This document shows, in pieces, positions 1-7,109 of a DNA stretch of 15,433 nucleotides. The notes beneath the pieces are model-generated. The model saw only the letters and a list, made by a program, of their open reading frames with translations, had not been told where the DNA came from and ran no database searches. The first letter of the stretch is position 1, and every line of letters begins with the position of its first letter. Location: contig CAJOOX010000033.1 in NCBI GenBank assembly GCA_905236195.1, positions 1-15,433 of the forward strand, given 5' to 3'. A program made the translations under genes and the position numbers. This DNA is from an uncultured Bacteroidales bacterium (GTDB lineage: Bacteria > Bacteroidota > Bacteroidia > Bacteroidales > UBA3663).

Positions 1-1659
1 GATTTGGGCGGGCAGACCCTGACGGATCTCCTCGTCGGGCAGCTCCAGATAGCGCGACAGACAATCCCACAGGGAAAGTCCGTTGTCGTGTCGGGTGTGG
101 AGCGCCTCCATATAACGGATGAGTTTCTGACGGGTCTCGAACAACTCGTCGCTCTGCCGCTGATAGTCGGCCGGCTCAGCCACCCGGGTCACGTCGAGCA
201 CCTTCTGCATCTGCTGCAGGAAGTGCTGCTTGGTCACTTTGTTACTGTGAAGCTCCAGGCAGAACGGATCCAGCCCGATTTTGGCCAGACGTTTCTGCAC
301 CACCGTGAGGGCGGCCATCTTCTCGGCCACAAAGAGCACCCGCTTGTCGTGGTAGAGGGCGTTGGCTATCATGTTAGTGATGGTCTGGCTCTTGCCCGTG
401 CCGGGAGGACCGTAAAGAATGAAACTGCGGCCCTTGCCGCTCTCGATTACGGCTTCCATCTGCGAGGAATCGACATCCATCGGGATTACGAACTCCGAAG
501 GCTTCACTGTCTTGTCTATTTCGCGGGCGTCGGTCTTTTCGTCCAGCCCTTCGAGGGTCACGCGGCCCTCCATCAGCGAACGTATCACCTGGTTCTCGGC
601 CAACTGGTCGGCGTGGCTGTGGATATCGTTCCACATCACGAATTTGTTGAACGAGAAGAGGCCCAGCAGAGACTGTTCCTTCACCTCCCAGCGGCTCTCT
701 CCCTGAATGGCGCTACGCACCATTTCAAGAATACGCTTCACATCCACGCCGCTCGCGTCGGTGGGCAGGGGATTGAGAGCGCGCAGGTCGATGCGGAACT
801 GCTGGCGCAGCAGTTCGGTGAGCGTATTGTTCAGGATGACATCCTCCTCCCGCGAACGGATGATGAAGTTGTTGCCGCTTTTGCGCAGGATATCCACAGG
901 CAGCAGCAGGATGGGGGCGTTGCGTTCGGTGTTCGATTTCTCGGTCTCATACCATTTGAGCATACCCAGTGCCAGGAACAGCGTGTTGGCACCGTTCTCC
1001 TCCAGGGCGTTACGCGACGACCGGTAGATGAATTTCAGCTGGGTCTTCAGCTCGGCCTCCGTCAGGTAGGAGATCAGATGGTTTTTCTCTATCTCCTCCT
1101 TCACACGCGCTTCTGTCACATTCTCTATCTTGGGCAGAATCGAGAAGTCTTCAAACTGCTGCACGCGGTCCTCTATCTTGTCGATGTCGTACGACACAAA
1201 GGGAATGACACGTTTGCCGGCCTTGCAGTTCAGCAGGTTGTTGCGAAGCGAGAAGTCCAACAGTTTCCGTTCCCACAGGTCCTGCTTGGTGAGCTGGCAG
1301 GCGGCCTTTCCCTCGTCGAAATGGAGGGCATACGGATCGTGGAGTTCAATCTCGAGGGTCTCGTACTGCTGAAGTACCAGTTCCTCCCCGATCCGGACCG
1401 AAATCACCATCACGCATTCGCGTGTCTGTCCTTCGGGACCCAGTTGTGCGGCCTCGGTCGGCATGGGTACCAGACCCGGCAGCGGGCACGTTTCTCCGGC
1501 TTTGATTTCGGGAATATGCAGTTCCTGCGGCTCCAGCATCTCGCCTTCCAGCGTGACGTGGACATCCGTCCAGGATTTGGTGTCCTGGCTCACAAGGGTC
1601 ATCGGTTCCGACAGCAAAAGACCTTTGGCAGAACCTATCAGGGGGTATGTCTTGTTCAT
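1..1659 (-). CDS. DUF4011-type superfamily 1 helicase, N-terminal 553 residues (runs off window)
   Basis: Open on the minus strand from ATG at 1659 to the window edge with no stop; an in-frame TAA lies five codons upstream of that ATG, so the start is firm. Residues about 129-330 carry the DUF4011 signature (WERKLLDFSLRNNLLN near 129-144). A Q-motif-like glutamine is at 400 (DSSQMEAV) and a Walker A, GPPGTGKS, at 417-424. The following stretch (VLFVAEKMAAL) matches motif Ia of UvrD/Upf1-like helicases. Family members are very large (often well over 1,500 residues), so about two thirds lies outside the window, including the later helicase motifs and any C-terminal nuclease-like domain. Such proteins are thought to be DNA or RNA helicases in repair or defence, but the exact role is unknown. 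It is transcribed divergently from the VanZ gene. The long plus-strand ORF across it (4-1749) is an antisense shadow. Confidence 0.9.
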   Translation of the reverse strand, partial: MNKTYPLIGSAKGLLLSEPMTLVSQDTKSWTDVHVTLEGEMLEPQELHIPEIKAGETCPLPGLVPMPTEAAQLGPEGQTRECVMVISVRIGEELVLQQYETLEIELHDPYALHFDEGKAACQLTKQDLWERKLLDFSLRNNLLNCKAGKRVIPFVSYDIDKIEDRVQQFEDFSILPKIENVTEARVKEEIEKNHLISYLTEAELKTQLKFIYRSSRNALEENGANTLFLALGMLKWYETEKSNTERNAPILLLPVDILRKSGNNFIIRSREEDVILNNTLTELLRQQFRIDLRALNPLPTDASGVDVKRILEMVRSAIQGESRWEVKEQSLLGLFSFNKFVMWNDIHSHADQLAENQVIRSLMEGRVTLEGLDEKTDAREIDKTVKPSEFVIPMDVDSSQMEAVIESGKGRSFILYGPPGTGKSQTITNMIANALYHDKRVLFVAEKMAALTVVQKRLAKIGLDPFCLELHSNKVTKQHFLQQMQKVLDVTRVAEPADYQRQSDELFETRQKLIRYMEALHTRHDNGLSLWDCLSRYLELPDEEIRQGLPAQI

Positions 1660-1681
1660 AAATCGTGTTCTTTAGACTTTG

Positions 1682-1713
1682 CAAAGATAAATGATTTCTT
1701 ACAGATTTCCAAA
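1682..1713 (-). promoter_or_regulatory. Bacteroidetes-type promoter of the DUF4011 helicase
   Basis: Read on the minus strand, TTTG (1710-1713) is followed after 20 bp by TATCTTTG (1682-1689), matching the Bacteroidetes -33/-7 consensus. The -7 box ends 22 bp before the ATG at 1659, so the leader is short. It is back to back with the plus-strand promoter at 1740-1771. Confidence 0.75.
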
Positions 1714-1739
1714 TATTCAGGTGTTTTTTTTGCGAATTA

Positions 1740-1771
1740 TTTGCATTAGTTGAACGTTTTGCATATCTTTG
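1740..1771 (+). promoter_or_regulatory. Bacteroidetes-type promoter of the VanZ-like gene
   Basis: TTTG (1740-1743) is followed after 20 bp by TATCTTTG (1764-1771), a full -33/-7 match. Transcription should start at about 1776-1779. This rules out the TTG start at 1750 and leaves ATG 1780 (nearly leaderless) or ATG 1789 as the start. Confidence 0.75.
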
Positions 1772-1788
1772 CAGAAAATATGAACAGA

Positions 1789-2649
1789 ATGAAAACTTTT
1801 CACTATATCCGGAAATACCCGCTCTCCATCCTCTGCATCCTTGCCGTGTGGTACGGCTGCTTCTTTTTCCAGGCTCCCGAAACGCCCCTCGACGATGTGC
1901 GTCTCATCGACAAATGGACCCATCTGGTGATGTATCTCGTCACCTGCGGCGCCATCTGGTGGGAATACCTGCGGTCCCACAAGGCGGTCTGTCCCATCCG
2001 CCTGACGCTATGGGCGGTGATCGCTCCCATCTGCATGGGCGGCCTTATCGAGATTCTCCAGGCTTACTGCACCGGCGGACAGCGCAGCGGCGAGTGGCTC
2101 GACTTAGCGGCCGACACCCTCGGCGTTATCCTCGCCGCAGGCCTCGGGCTCCTGGCTCTCTTCAAACGGACAGGCAACCCTGTGAAACGTCAGTTATCTG
2201 TACTGTGGATAGCTTTGTCTGTATGGTTCTTCGCAGGAAGCTCCAGTTTCGCCCTTGAGGTTAACAGGAAGATGGGAAAACCCTCACAGGAAGAGCTCTC
2301 GATGACGGTCTATGCCCCCGACCCGGAAGCTGAGGCCGTGGTGCTCTACTGCGGCACAAAGGTCTCCTACCGGCTGCGTGACGACGGGTTCTGGATACAT
2401 ACCCACTTCCGCAAACGCATCAAGATTCTCAGGGAAGGCGGAAAGTCGGAAGGCAACATCGAGATTATGGTCTATAACAATGAAAACGGCGTGCGTGACG
2501 TGCTGTCCGGTCTCAGCGGCCACACATTCAATCTGGAAAACGGCAAAGTGGTCAAGTCGAAGCTGAGCGCCGACCTGAAGAACGAGCAGCGCCTGAATCA
2601 GGACTATGTGGTTTCTCACCGGTTTTTTCTTTCAAAAGAAACTTTTTAA
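1789..2649 (+). CDS. VanZ-like membrane protein fused in frame to a truncated DUF3857 domain
   Basis: From ATG 1789 (MKTFHYIRKYPLS) the ORF encodes 286 residues. Residues 1-127 are a VanZ-like domain with four hydrophobic segments (about 12-28, 41-60, 71-90, 106-126). Conserved-looking positions include DKWTHLVMY (41-49), E88, Q91 and GEWLDLAADTLG (101-112). VanZ-family proteins are inner-membrane proteins of mostly unknown function; some are linked to glycopeptide resistance. From V132, encoded by GTG, the sequence looks like the start of a second protein: a signal peptide (VKRQLSVLWIALSVWFFAG...FALE) followed by the N-terminus of a DUF3857/transglutaminase-like protein (MGKPSQEELSMTVYAPDPEA, then NLENGKVVKSKL). 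That family normally exceeds 600 residues. Here homology stops near residue 274 (QDYVV), and the ORF ends after an A/T-rich junction. It is probably two genes joined and then truncated. Start 1780 is also possible. Confidence 0.7.
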   Translation: MKTFHYIRKYPLSILCILAVWYGCFFFQAPETPLDDVRLIDKWTHLVMYLVTCGAIWWEYLRSHKAVCPIRLTLWAVIAPICMGGLIEILQAYCTGGQRSGEWLDLAADTLGVILAAGLGLLALFKRTGNPVKRQLSVLWIALSVWFFAGSSSFALEVNRKMGKPSQEELSMTVYAPDPEAEAVVLYCGTKVSYRLRDDGFWIHTHFRKRIKILREGGKSEGNIEIMVYNNENGVRDVLSGLSGHTFNLENGKVVKSKLSADLKNEQRLNQDYVVSHRFFLSKETF

Positions 2650-2665
2650 CCCATTTTCTTTCTTT

Positions 2666-2845
2666 TTAAAATATCCGTCACAGGGAGATTTGTTGATTGA
2701 CGGCACTTATTTGTTCGAGGTTGGCGGCAAAAACAAAGGATTCTCCCAGATTGCAGATCTCCCCGACAGCTATGTCGTCACCGACAATATAGAAATCGGC
2801 TTCGCGGGCAAGATTCCCCTCTGGCTGTTCGGCTGCCTGTATTGA
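2666..2845 (+). pseudogene. C-terminal remnant of an AAA-family ATPase (DUF4143 type)
   Basis: The plus-strand frame ending with the stop at 2843-2845 reads LKYPSQGDLLIDGTYLFEVG and continues to end in IPLWLFGCLY. I recognise the terminal stretch of the Bacteroidales AAA ATPases that carry a DUF4143 domain: a short beta-rich tail with FEVGGKNKG, a YVV.D.IE segment and a final PLW.FG..Y. The Walker motifs and the whole ATPase core are missing. The upstream part of the frame (2606-2665) is low-complexity T/A-rich sequence that does not fit the family, and no promoter lies close by. I infer a decayed or recombined gene whose 5' part was replaced by the DUF3857 fragment. Recognition is from memory of the family. 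Confidence 0.65.
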
Positions 2846-3009
2846 CAGCAGGCTTCAGAAAGGTACGGCTATATCATACACCACCCGGGGTTCCTGTGTC
2901 TGTGATTAAGCAAGTGGGTCAAGTTGATTTTAAATACAGATTGCGATTAAATACCGTCATATTACAGCGTTTTTTTGTGGCATGCCACGTTTTTACCCTG
3001 TAAATCGCC

Positions 3010-3462
3010 CTATTTCTCCAATATCTGCGCGGCGTGCTCCCTGGTCTTTACGGCTTTGCCGGCGAAAATCTGTTCGATGATGCCGTCGCCGTTGATGACA
3101 AAGGTGGTGCGGATGGTACCCATCGTCTTCTTGCCGTACATATTCTTCTCGCCCCAGGCGCCCATGGCTTCCATAAGGGTGCGGTCCACGTCGGCGATGA
3201 GGGGGAAAGGCAGGGCATGTTTCTCCTTGAACTTGCGGTGCGAGTCGGCCGAATCCCTGCTCACTCCCACCACCTCGTAGCCGGATGCCTGGAGTTCGCT
3301 GAAGCGGTCGCGCAGGCTGCAAGCCTCCGCCGTACAGCCGCTCGTATTGTCCTTCGGGTAGAAGTACAACACCAGCTTGCGGCCCTTGTAATCACTCAGA
3401 CGGATGTCCCGTCCCTGTTCGTCCTTGCCCAGTATCTCGGGCGCTTTGTCTCCTATATTCAT
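3010..3462 (-). CDS. bcp: Thiol peroxidase Bcp/PrxQ (peroxiredoxin)
   Basis: A complete 150-residue protein of normal family length. It reduces hydrogen peroxide and organic hydroperoxides in the cytoplasm using thioredoxin-type reductants. The active-site segment FYPKDNTSGCTAEAC (34-48) shows the peroxidatic cysteine C43 and, five residues on, the putative resolving cysteine C48, the arrangement of atypical 2-Cys BCP/PrxQ enzymes. T40 and a downstream arginine in GTIRTTFVI complete the site. The frame is open to 3489, but ATG 3462 (MNIGDKAPEIL) matches the family N-terminus, and the promoter -7 box at 3477-3484 lies inside the longer version, so 3462 is the start. It appears monocistronic, sits between two gene remnants, and shows no decay itself. 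I saw no clear intrinsic terminator downstream. Confidence 0.95.
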   Translation of the reverse strand: MNIGDKAPEILGKDEQGRDIRLSDYKGRKLVLYFYPKDNTSGCTAEACSLRDRFSELQASGYEVVGVSRDSADSHRKFKEKHALPFPLIADVDRTLMEAMGAWGEKNMYGKKTMGTIRTTFVINGDGIIEQIFAGKAVKTREHAAQILEK

Positions 3463-3476
3463 AATGATGATTGTTG

Positions 3477-3507
3477 CAAAGGTACACAATTATGCCGAAA
3501 TCTCAAA
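3477..3507 (-). promoter_or_regulatory. Bacteroidetes-type promoter of bcp
   Basis: On the minus strand TTTG (3504-3507) and TACCTTTG (3477-3484) are separated by 19 bp, a full -33/-7 match. The -7 box ends 14 bp before the ATG at 3462, so the mRNA leader would be under 10 nt. Confidence 0.7.
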
Positions 3508-3537
3508 ATTTTTTCGACGATTTTGCCATATTCTTGA

Positions 3538-3885
3538 CTATTTATCGATTACCTCCCAGTCGTCAATCAGTTTCGTCTCCGTCGAGAAGTTGACACCGAT
3601 TTTGAATAGTTGGCGCGGGTCACTCTCGAAGGGACGTGCATAGCCTTTCTCCTCTATTTGCTGAAGGGCGACCGCGGCGCTCTGGTTGATCTTGAGCTCG
3701 AGGATATAGACATAGTCCGGAGTCTGCATAACGACGTCGATGCGTCCGCGCGACGTGCGGCGCTCCACATCCACATAGAAGCCCAACAGGCGAAAGAAGA
3801 CGTAGAGCGTGTTCTGGAAATATATCTCCAGATTGCCCATCACCTGATAGTCGCCTGTGGCAAAGAAATCCTCAAGGCGCTGCAT
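3538..3885 (-). pseudogene. PD-(D/E)XK nuclease domain (PDDEXK_9/DUF1703) remnant of an AAA-ATPase-like protein
   Basis: This 115-residue ORF (MQRLEDFFATGDYQ... to ...DDWEVIDK) matches the C-terminal nuclease domain of proteins that normally carry an N-terminal AAA-ATPase_like domain, typically about 500 residues in Bacteroidales. The catalytic core is intact: D50 in GRIDVV, then E63 and K65 in LELK, followed by the family's ALQQIEEKGYA and KIGVNFS segments. The ATPase domain is absent. Upstream, the sequence changes at once into the hairpin that follows the PAP2 gene (3888-3924), so the ATG at 3885 is probably an internal methionine of the ancestor. I infer a 5'-truncated pseudogene. A small standalone nuclease is possible because the frame is undamaged, but no promoter of its own is visible. 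Confidence 0.7.
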
Positions 3886-3887
3886 AA

Positions 3888-3924
3888 AGCCCCGGCAAGG
3901 GGAGTATATATCCTTGCCGGGGCT
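3888..3924 (-). terminator. Strong hairpin after the PAP2 gene (U-tract almost absent)
   Basis: A perfect 13-bp inverted repeat, AGCCCCGGCAAGG (3888-3900) with CCTTGCCGGGGCT (3912-3924), encloses an 11-nt loop. It begins 10 bp past the PAP2 stop codon. On the minus strand only three T residues follow before the nuclease remnant starts, so it may act as a weak terminator or mRNA-end stabiliser, or may have lost its U-tract. Confidence 0.6.
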
Positions 3925-3934
3925 GTTGTATCGT

Positions 3935-5671
3935 TTAGAAAGAGACAGTAAAGGAGCCGCCCAGTGTAAAATGGTTCACACCCTTCTTCACCGTCGATGT
4001 GTGGGATTTGTATTCCTCCACATTGATAGGATCGTCGGGGTCATTGAACGCCATTTGGTAGAGATCGTTGCCGAACAGGTTCTGATAGAATTCCAAAGGC
4101 GACGGATTGTAAGTGGCCGTAAAGGTCTTGTGCGCGTAGTCATAATCCGCAAAAATCTTGAACGAGAAGTTGCTCTTGTAGGCGTAGGTCAGTGAAAGAC
4201 CTGTGCCGAACTTCATCGTATTGTTGGCGCCTACGGTCAGGTAATCCCATTCGTAGGTGGTGGCATCGTCACTCAGGGAGAACCCGATGACCTCGTTATT
4301 CAGTGTGCTCCAGTCAACATCGAGTTTACGGCTCGTGGAACGCGCATTGATATCGAGTTCGTCGCAGATGCTGCGGCCCACCAGCGCCTTGGTGCCGATG
4401 GCCCAGTGGTCGCCGAAAGGATAGCTGAAATAGAGACCCAGATCGGCCGTGAATTCTGTCATGTGGTCGCTTTCGAGGGTAATCAGCAGCATATCCTCCT
4501 GGCTCACCCAGGTGTCGAAATTCCTGTCGAGCTGGGCGCCGTACATTGCGTACTCACTCTTCATATCGTCTTTGATACCGGCCAGCATGCTGTTGAATTC
4601 GTTCTGCTCGCTGAGGGCGATTTCCGAGAAGTTTCCGATAGGCGTGGTACGAACCCTGAAGCGACCGCCCACACCGATGTAGGGATTGAAGAAGTAAGCG
4701 CCTTCCACGCCGAGCACCGTCGAGTTGCGGAATTTGAGGTTCACTCCGACCGGAATATTCTCACCGGCATAGTCGAGATAATCGAAATTGAGGTTGCGGC
4801 TGCCGAAACCGATACCCATCTGGATGTCGAAGAACGAGGGGTTGTCGATCAGAGAGGGACGCACATTCTTGTCGAAACGGTTGATGCCCCAGTCCTTGAA
4901 GATAAGGTCCGAGAAGGCATAACCCAGCTCACCGGCCAGAATACCGAGACCGGCACCCGAGAGAATGTCGCTCACCCAGTGGCGGTTGTTCAGAACGCGC
5001 ATCACACCTGTAGCCGTGGCTATCGTGTAGCCGCCCACCGAATACCAGGGCGACACCGTCATACCGTATTCTTTATGGAGGATGGTGGCTGCCGTGAAGG
5101 CCGTGGCCGTGTGACCCGAGGGCCACGAGTTGGCTGTCGAACCGTCGGGACGCATCTCCGAAGCCGTGTATTTGATGGAGTTCACGAAGATACCCATGAA
5201 GGCGAACGACATCGCCGACGAAGTCAGGTAGCGCCACGTGTTGCTGCGGCCCTTGTATCCCGAGAAATTCATGATGGTCGAGGCGGCAAACGGCAGGAAC
5301 TGCGTGTAGTTGTCAATCTCCGTGTGGAAGTCCGTTACCAGGCGTGTGTTGGCATGGGAGTTCTTGTAGTCCTGGCGGAAGGATTTCTTCTCGCTCTTGG
5401 CAATGATACCGGCCACGAAGAGCGGCATACCGGCCCATGAGATATCCTCCCAGAACGTATTGGGACGGCCCACTGTGTTCTTGTAGTCCAACGACAGGTT
5501 GTCTGTGGCCTGATGGGAAGCCATCGGCTGAGCGAAAGCAAAGTCGCTCGCCGGTTCCTCCTGGGAGGCGAGCCAGGCATCGGCATCGAAGCCGAGATCA
5601 TAGGTGAACGATTCGGCACTGAGCGAAAGTGCGCAGAACATCATCACGATAACGGAAAAATACTTTTTCAT
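3935..5671 (-). CDS. PAP2-family phosphatase with C-terminal outer-membrane beta-barrel-like region
   Basis: 578 residues with a signal peptide (residues 1 to about 19, ending LSLSA). The N-terminal half is a type 2 phosphatidic acid phosphatase domain with all three signature motifs: K167-x6-R174-P175 (KYTASEMRP), PSGH at 184-187, and R225-x5-H231-x3-D235 (RVLNNRHWVSD). H187 and H231 should be the catalytic pair. PAP2 enzymes remove phosphate from lipids such as phosphatidate or undecaprenyl pyrophosphate, or from lipid A. From about residue 280 the sequence turns into alternating aromatic/polar strands (GVEGAYFFNPYIGVGGRFRV, later LGLYFSYPFGDHWAIG) and ends HFTLGGSFTVSF, with a terminal phenylalanine, typical of beta-barrel outer-membrane proteins. 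The substrate is unknown; a barrel places the active site in the periplasm or outer membrane. It looks monocistronic, with a -7 box upstream and a hairpin downstream. Confidence 0.88.
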   Translation of the reverse strand: MKKYFSVIVMMFCALSLSAESFTYDLGFDADAWLASQEEPASDFAFAQPMASHQATDNLSLDYKNTVGRPNTFWEDISWAGMPLFVAGIIAKSEKKSFRQDYKNSHANTRLVTDFHTEIDNYTQFLPFAASTIMNFSGYKGRSNTWRYLTSSAMSFAFMGIFVNSIKYTASEMRPDGSTANSWPSGHTATAFTAATILHKEYGMTVSPWYSVGGYTIATATGVMRVLNNRHWVSDILSGAGLGILAGELGYAFSDLIFKDWGINRFDKNVRPSLIDNPSFFDIQMGIGFGSRNLNFDYLDYAGENIPVGVNLKFRNSTVLGVEGAYFFNPYIGVGGRFRVRTTPIGNFSEIALSEQNEFNSMLAGIKDDMKSEYAMYGAQLDRNFDTWVSQEDMLLITLESDHMTEFTADLGLYFSYPFGDHWAIGTKALVGRSICDELDINARSTSRKLDVDWSTLNNEVIGFSLSDDATTYEWDYLTVGANNTMKFGTGLSLTYAYKSNFSFKIFADYDYAHKTFTATYNPSPLEFYQNLFGNDLYQMAFNDPDDPINVEEYKSHTSTVKKGVNHFTLGGSFTVSF

Positions 5672-5718
5672 TGTTTAGCTTTTTTTAATGGATGAGTCCA
5701 CTATATATAAATTCGCTG

Positions 5719-5726
5719 CAAAGATA
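5719..5726 (-). promoter_or_regulatory. -7 box of the PAP2 gene promoter
   Basis: TATCTTTG on the minus strand, 47 bp before the ATG at 5671, implies a leader of about 40 nt. I found no good TTTG at the expected -33 distance, so only half of the promoter is supported. Confidence 0.5.
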
Positions 5727-5790
5727 GGGAAATATTTCCAAAAATCCTAATTCTTTCCCTCTTTTTTTGTTTTTGAGGTGTTTTTTTTCG

Positions 5791-5828
5791 AAAAACGCCC
5801 CACACCTATGAAGATGTGAGACGTTTTT
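5791..5828 (-). terminator. Intrinsic terminator of the GH5 gene
   Basis: On the minus strand a 16-bp stem forms with a 6-nt loop. The outer seven pairs are AAAAACG with CGTTTTT and the inner nine include four G-U wobbles that pair only in the minus-strand RNA. The stem ends in a T5 run. It lies about 50 bp past the GH5 stop codon, so the GH5 transcript ends before the PAP2 gene. Confidence 0.75.
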
Positions 5829-5876
5829 GGGGTCAGGAAGTCCGTATTATTTCATTGCCTGGTTTTCGGACGTTTG

Positions 5877-7109
5877 TCATTCGGGCCAGCTGGCCTCGGC
5901 CACGCCTTCACGGATGCCTTCCATCGCGTGGGGATTGAATACGGAGAGGGTGGCGCGGTTGATGACCGTCATGGCGGGGAAACCGGTATAGTTGGTGCCC
6001 CAGACAAAGGGAACGCAGCCGTTGGAGACGGCGGAGCGGTTGACAGCCCGGTGGAAGGCGCGAACGGAAGCGTTGTGGAGCGAGTCTCCGGTCATGCGCC
6101 ACTGGGTGCCGTACTCGCCGATGATGACAGGATAGCCCCGGGAGACGAACTTGGCTTGCAGCTTCGCGAACTGGCCGGCGAGGAAATCCTCTTCGGCATA
6201 AGTGCAGTTGCGTTCCGGTGCGGCAGGATTGTGGTTGCCGACGCCCCAATAGTACCACTTATTGCCCCAGGAAGCATCCTCCTCGAGACCGCAGAACTGC
6301 CAGGGAGTATAATAATGCACTTCGACCATAAGGGCTCCGGAAGCAGTGTCGTGAAGACGTTCTACGTCGTAGCTCTTCCACGTGATGTCGATATCGGTGG
6401 AAGGCCCTTGAAGGACAAGCACACGCGATGCATTATTACCTCCGGTGGAGCGCACTGCATCGATGAACGTCTGCTCGTAGGTGATGAGCGCATCGATGGA
6501 AGCTTTGTTCTGAAATACAGAGTTGTCGTTGTTGTTCGGTTCGTTGAGACCGGCAAAGAGCAGATGATGGTCATAATCGCGAAACTCTGTGGCGATCTGG
6601 GTCCACACCTTCCGGAGCCGTGCGCTGTTGAGGGTCACCGTAGCCGAGTCGGTGCGGTTGAACGAATTCTCAAGCCAGCCGCCGTCCCAATGGTCGTTGA
6701 GGATGACGTAAAGACTGTCGGCGATACACCAGTCGACAACCTCACGGATACGCGACATCCAGGCGGGATCGACCGTGAGTTCCACAGAATCGGTCACATG
6801 TCCCATCACCCATGCACAGGGAACACGTACGGAACGGAAGCCCAGCGACTTGACATAGCCGATGATTTCGCGTGTGGTGCGAGTGTCCTGCCAGGCCGTC
6901 TCGCCAGCGAGTCCGGCACCGTTGGTGAACAGGTTTTGGTTGTCTCCGCCCTCGAACGTGTTACCGAGGTTCCAGCCGGGATACATCTGCGGAGCAATGG
7001 TCTGAGCATCCGGGAGCGGAGCAGAGACGCGGGAGCAGGCGGTGCAGAGCATCAGAACTGTCAATACTGCCAGCCATCCATGCATCTGCTCAGAGATACA
7101 TTTCATCAT
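5877..7109 (-). CDS. Glycoside hydrolase family 5 (cellulase-like) lipoprotein
   Basis: The frame is open to 7262. AAAGGAA just before the ATG pair at 7109/7106, and a promoter box at 7241-7248, favour this 410-residue form (7124 is another option). Residues 1-25 form a lipoprotein signal peptide with lipobox LCTAC; C25 would be lipidated. The next residues (SRVS) lack the acidic export signal typical of surface lipoproteins, so periplasmic anchoring is plausible. The catalytic domain shows GH5 landmarks: GWNLGNTFEGG near 45-55, GETAW near 69-73, VRVPCAW, ILNDHWDGGW, the acid/base glutamate E190 in GLNEPNN and the nucleophile E332 in IIGEYGTQW, with a conserved HYYTPW between them. It should cleave beta-1,4-glucans or related glycans by a retaining mechanism. 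The pattern recalls subfamily GH5_4, an inference. No SusC/SusD genes adjoin it and it has its own terminator. Confidence 0.9.
   Translation of the reverse strand: MMKCISEQMHGWLAVLTVLMLCTACSRVSAPLPDAQTIAPQMYPGWNLGNTFEGGDNQNLFTNGAGLAGETAWQDTRTTREIIGYVKSLGFRSVRVPCAWVMGHVTDSVELTVDPAWMSRIREVVDWCIADSLYVILNDHWDGGWLENSFNRTDSATVTLNSARLRKVWTQIATEFRDYDHHLLFAGLNEPNNNDNSVFQNKASIDALITYEQTFIDAVRSTGGNNASRVLVLQGPSTDIDITWKSYDVERLHDTASGALMVEVHYYTPWQFCGLEEDASWGNKWYYWGVGNHNPAAPERNCTYAEEDFLAGQFAKLQAKFVSRGYPVIIGEYGTQWRMTGDSLHNASVRAFHRAVNRSAVSNGCVPFVWGTNYTGFPAMTVINRATLSVFNPHAMEGIREGVAEASWPE

Noticed and set aside
4..1749. 581-codon plus-strand ORF over the left end
   Set aside because: The minus strand reads a DUF4011 helicase with Walker A in the same interval; the plus-strand translation has no recognisable domain and lies antisense.
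1750..1788. TTG start for the VanZ gene at 1750
   Set aside because: It lies between the -33 and -7 boxes of the plus-strand promoter, so it would not be in the transcript.
2846..3009. Search for a transposase remnant or insertion-sequence end in the gap before bcp
   Set aside because: No transposase-like frame, terminal inverted repeats or target duplication could be seen.
3463..3489. N-terminal extension of bcp to ATG 3489
   Set aside because: The promoter -7 box (3477-3484) lies within it and the family N-terminus matches the ATG at 3462.
4406..5440. 344-codon plus-strand ORF inside the PAP2 gene
   Set aside because: Antisense to a gene with three intact PAP2 motifs; its translation has no family resemblance.
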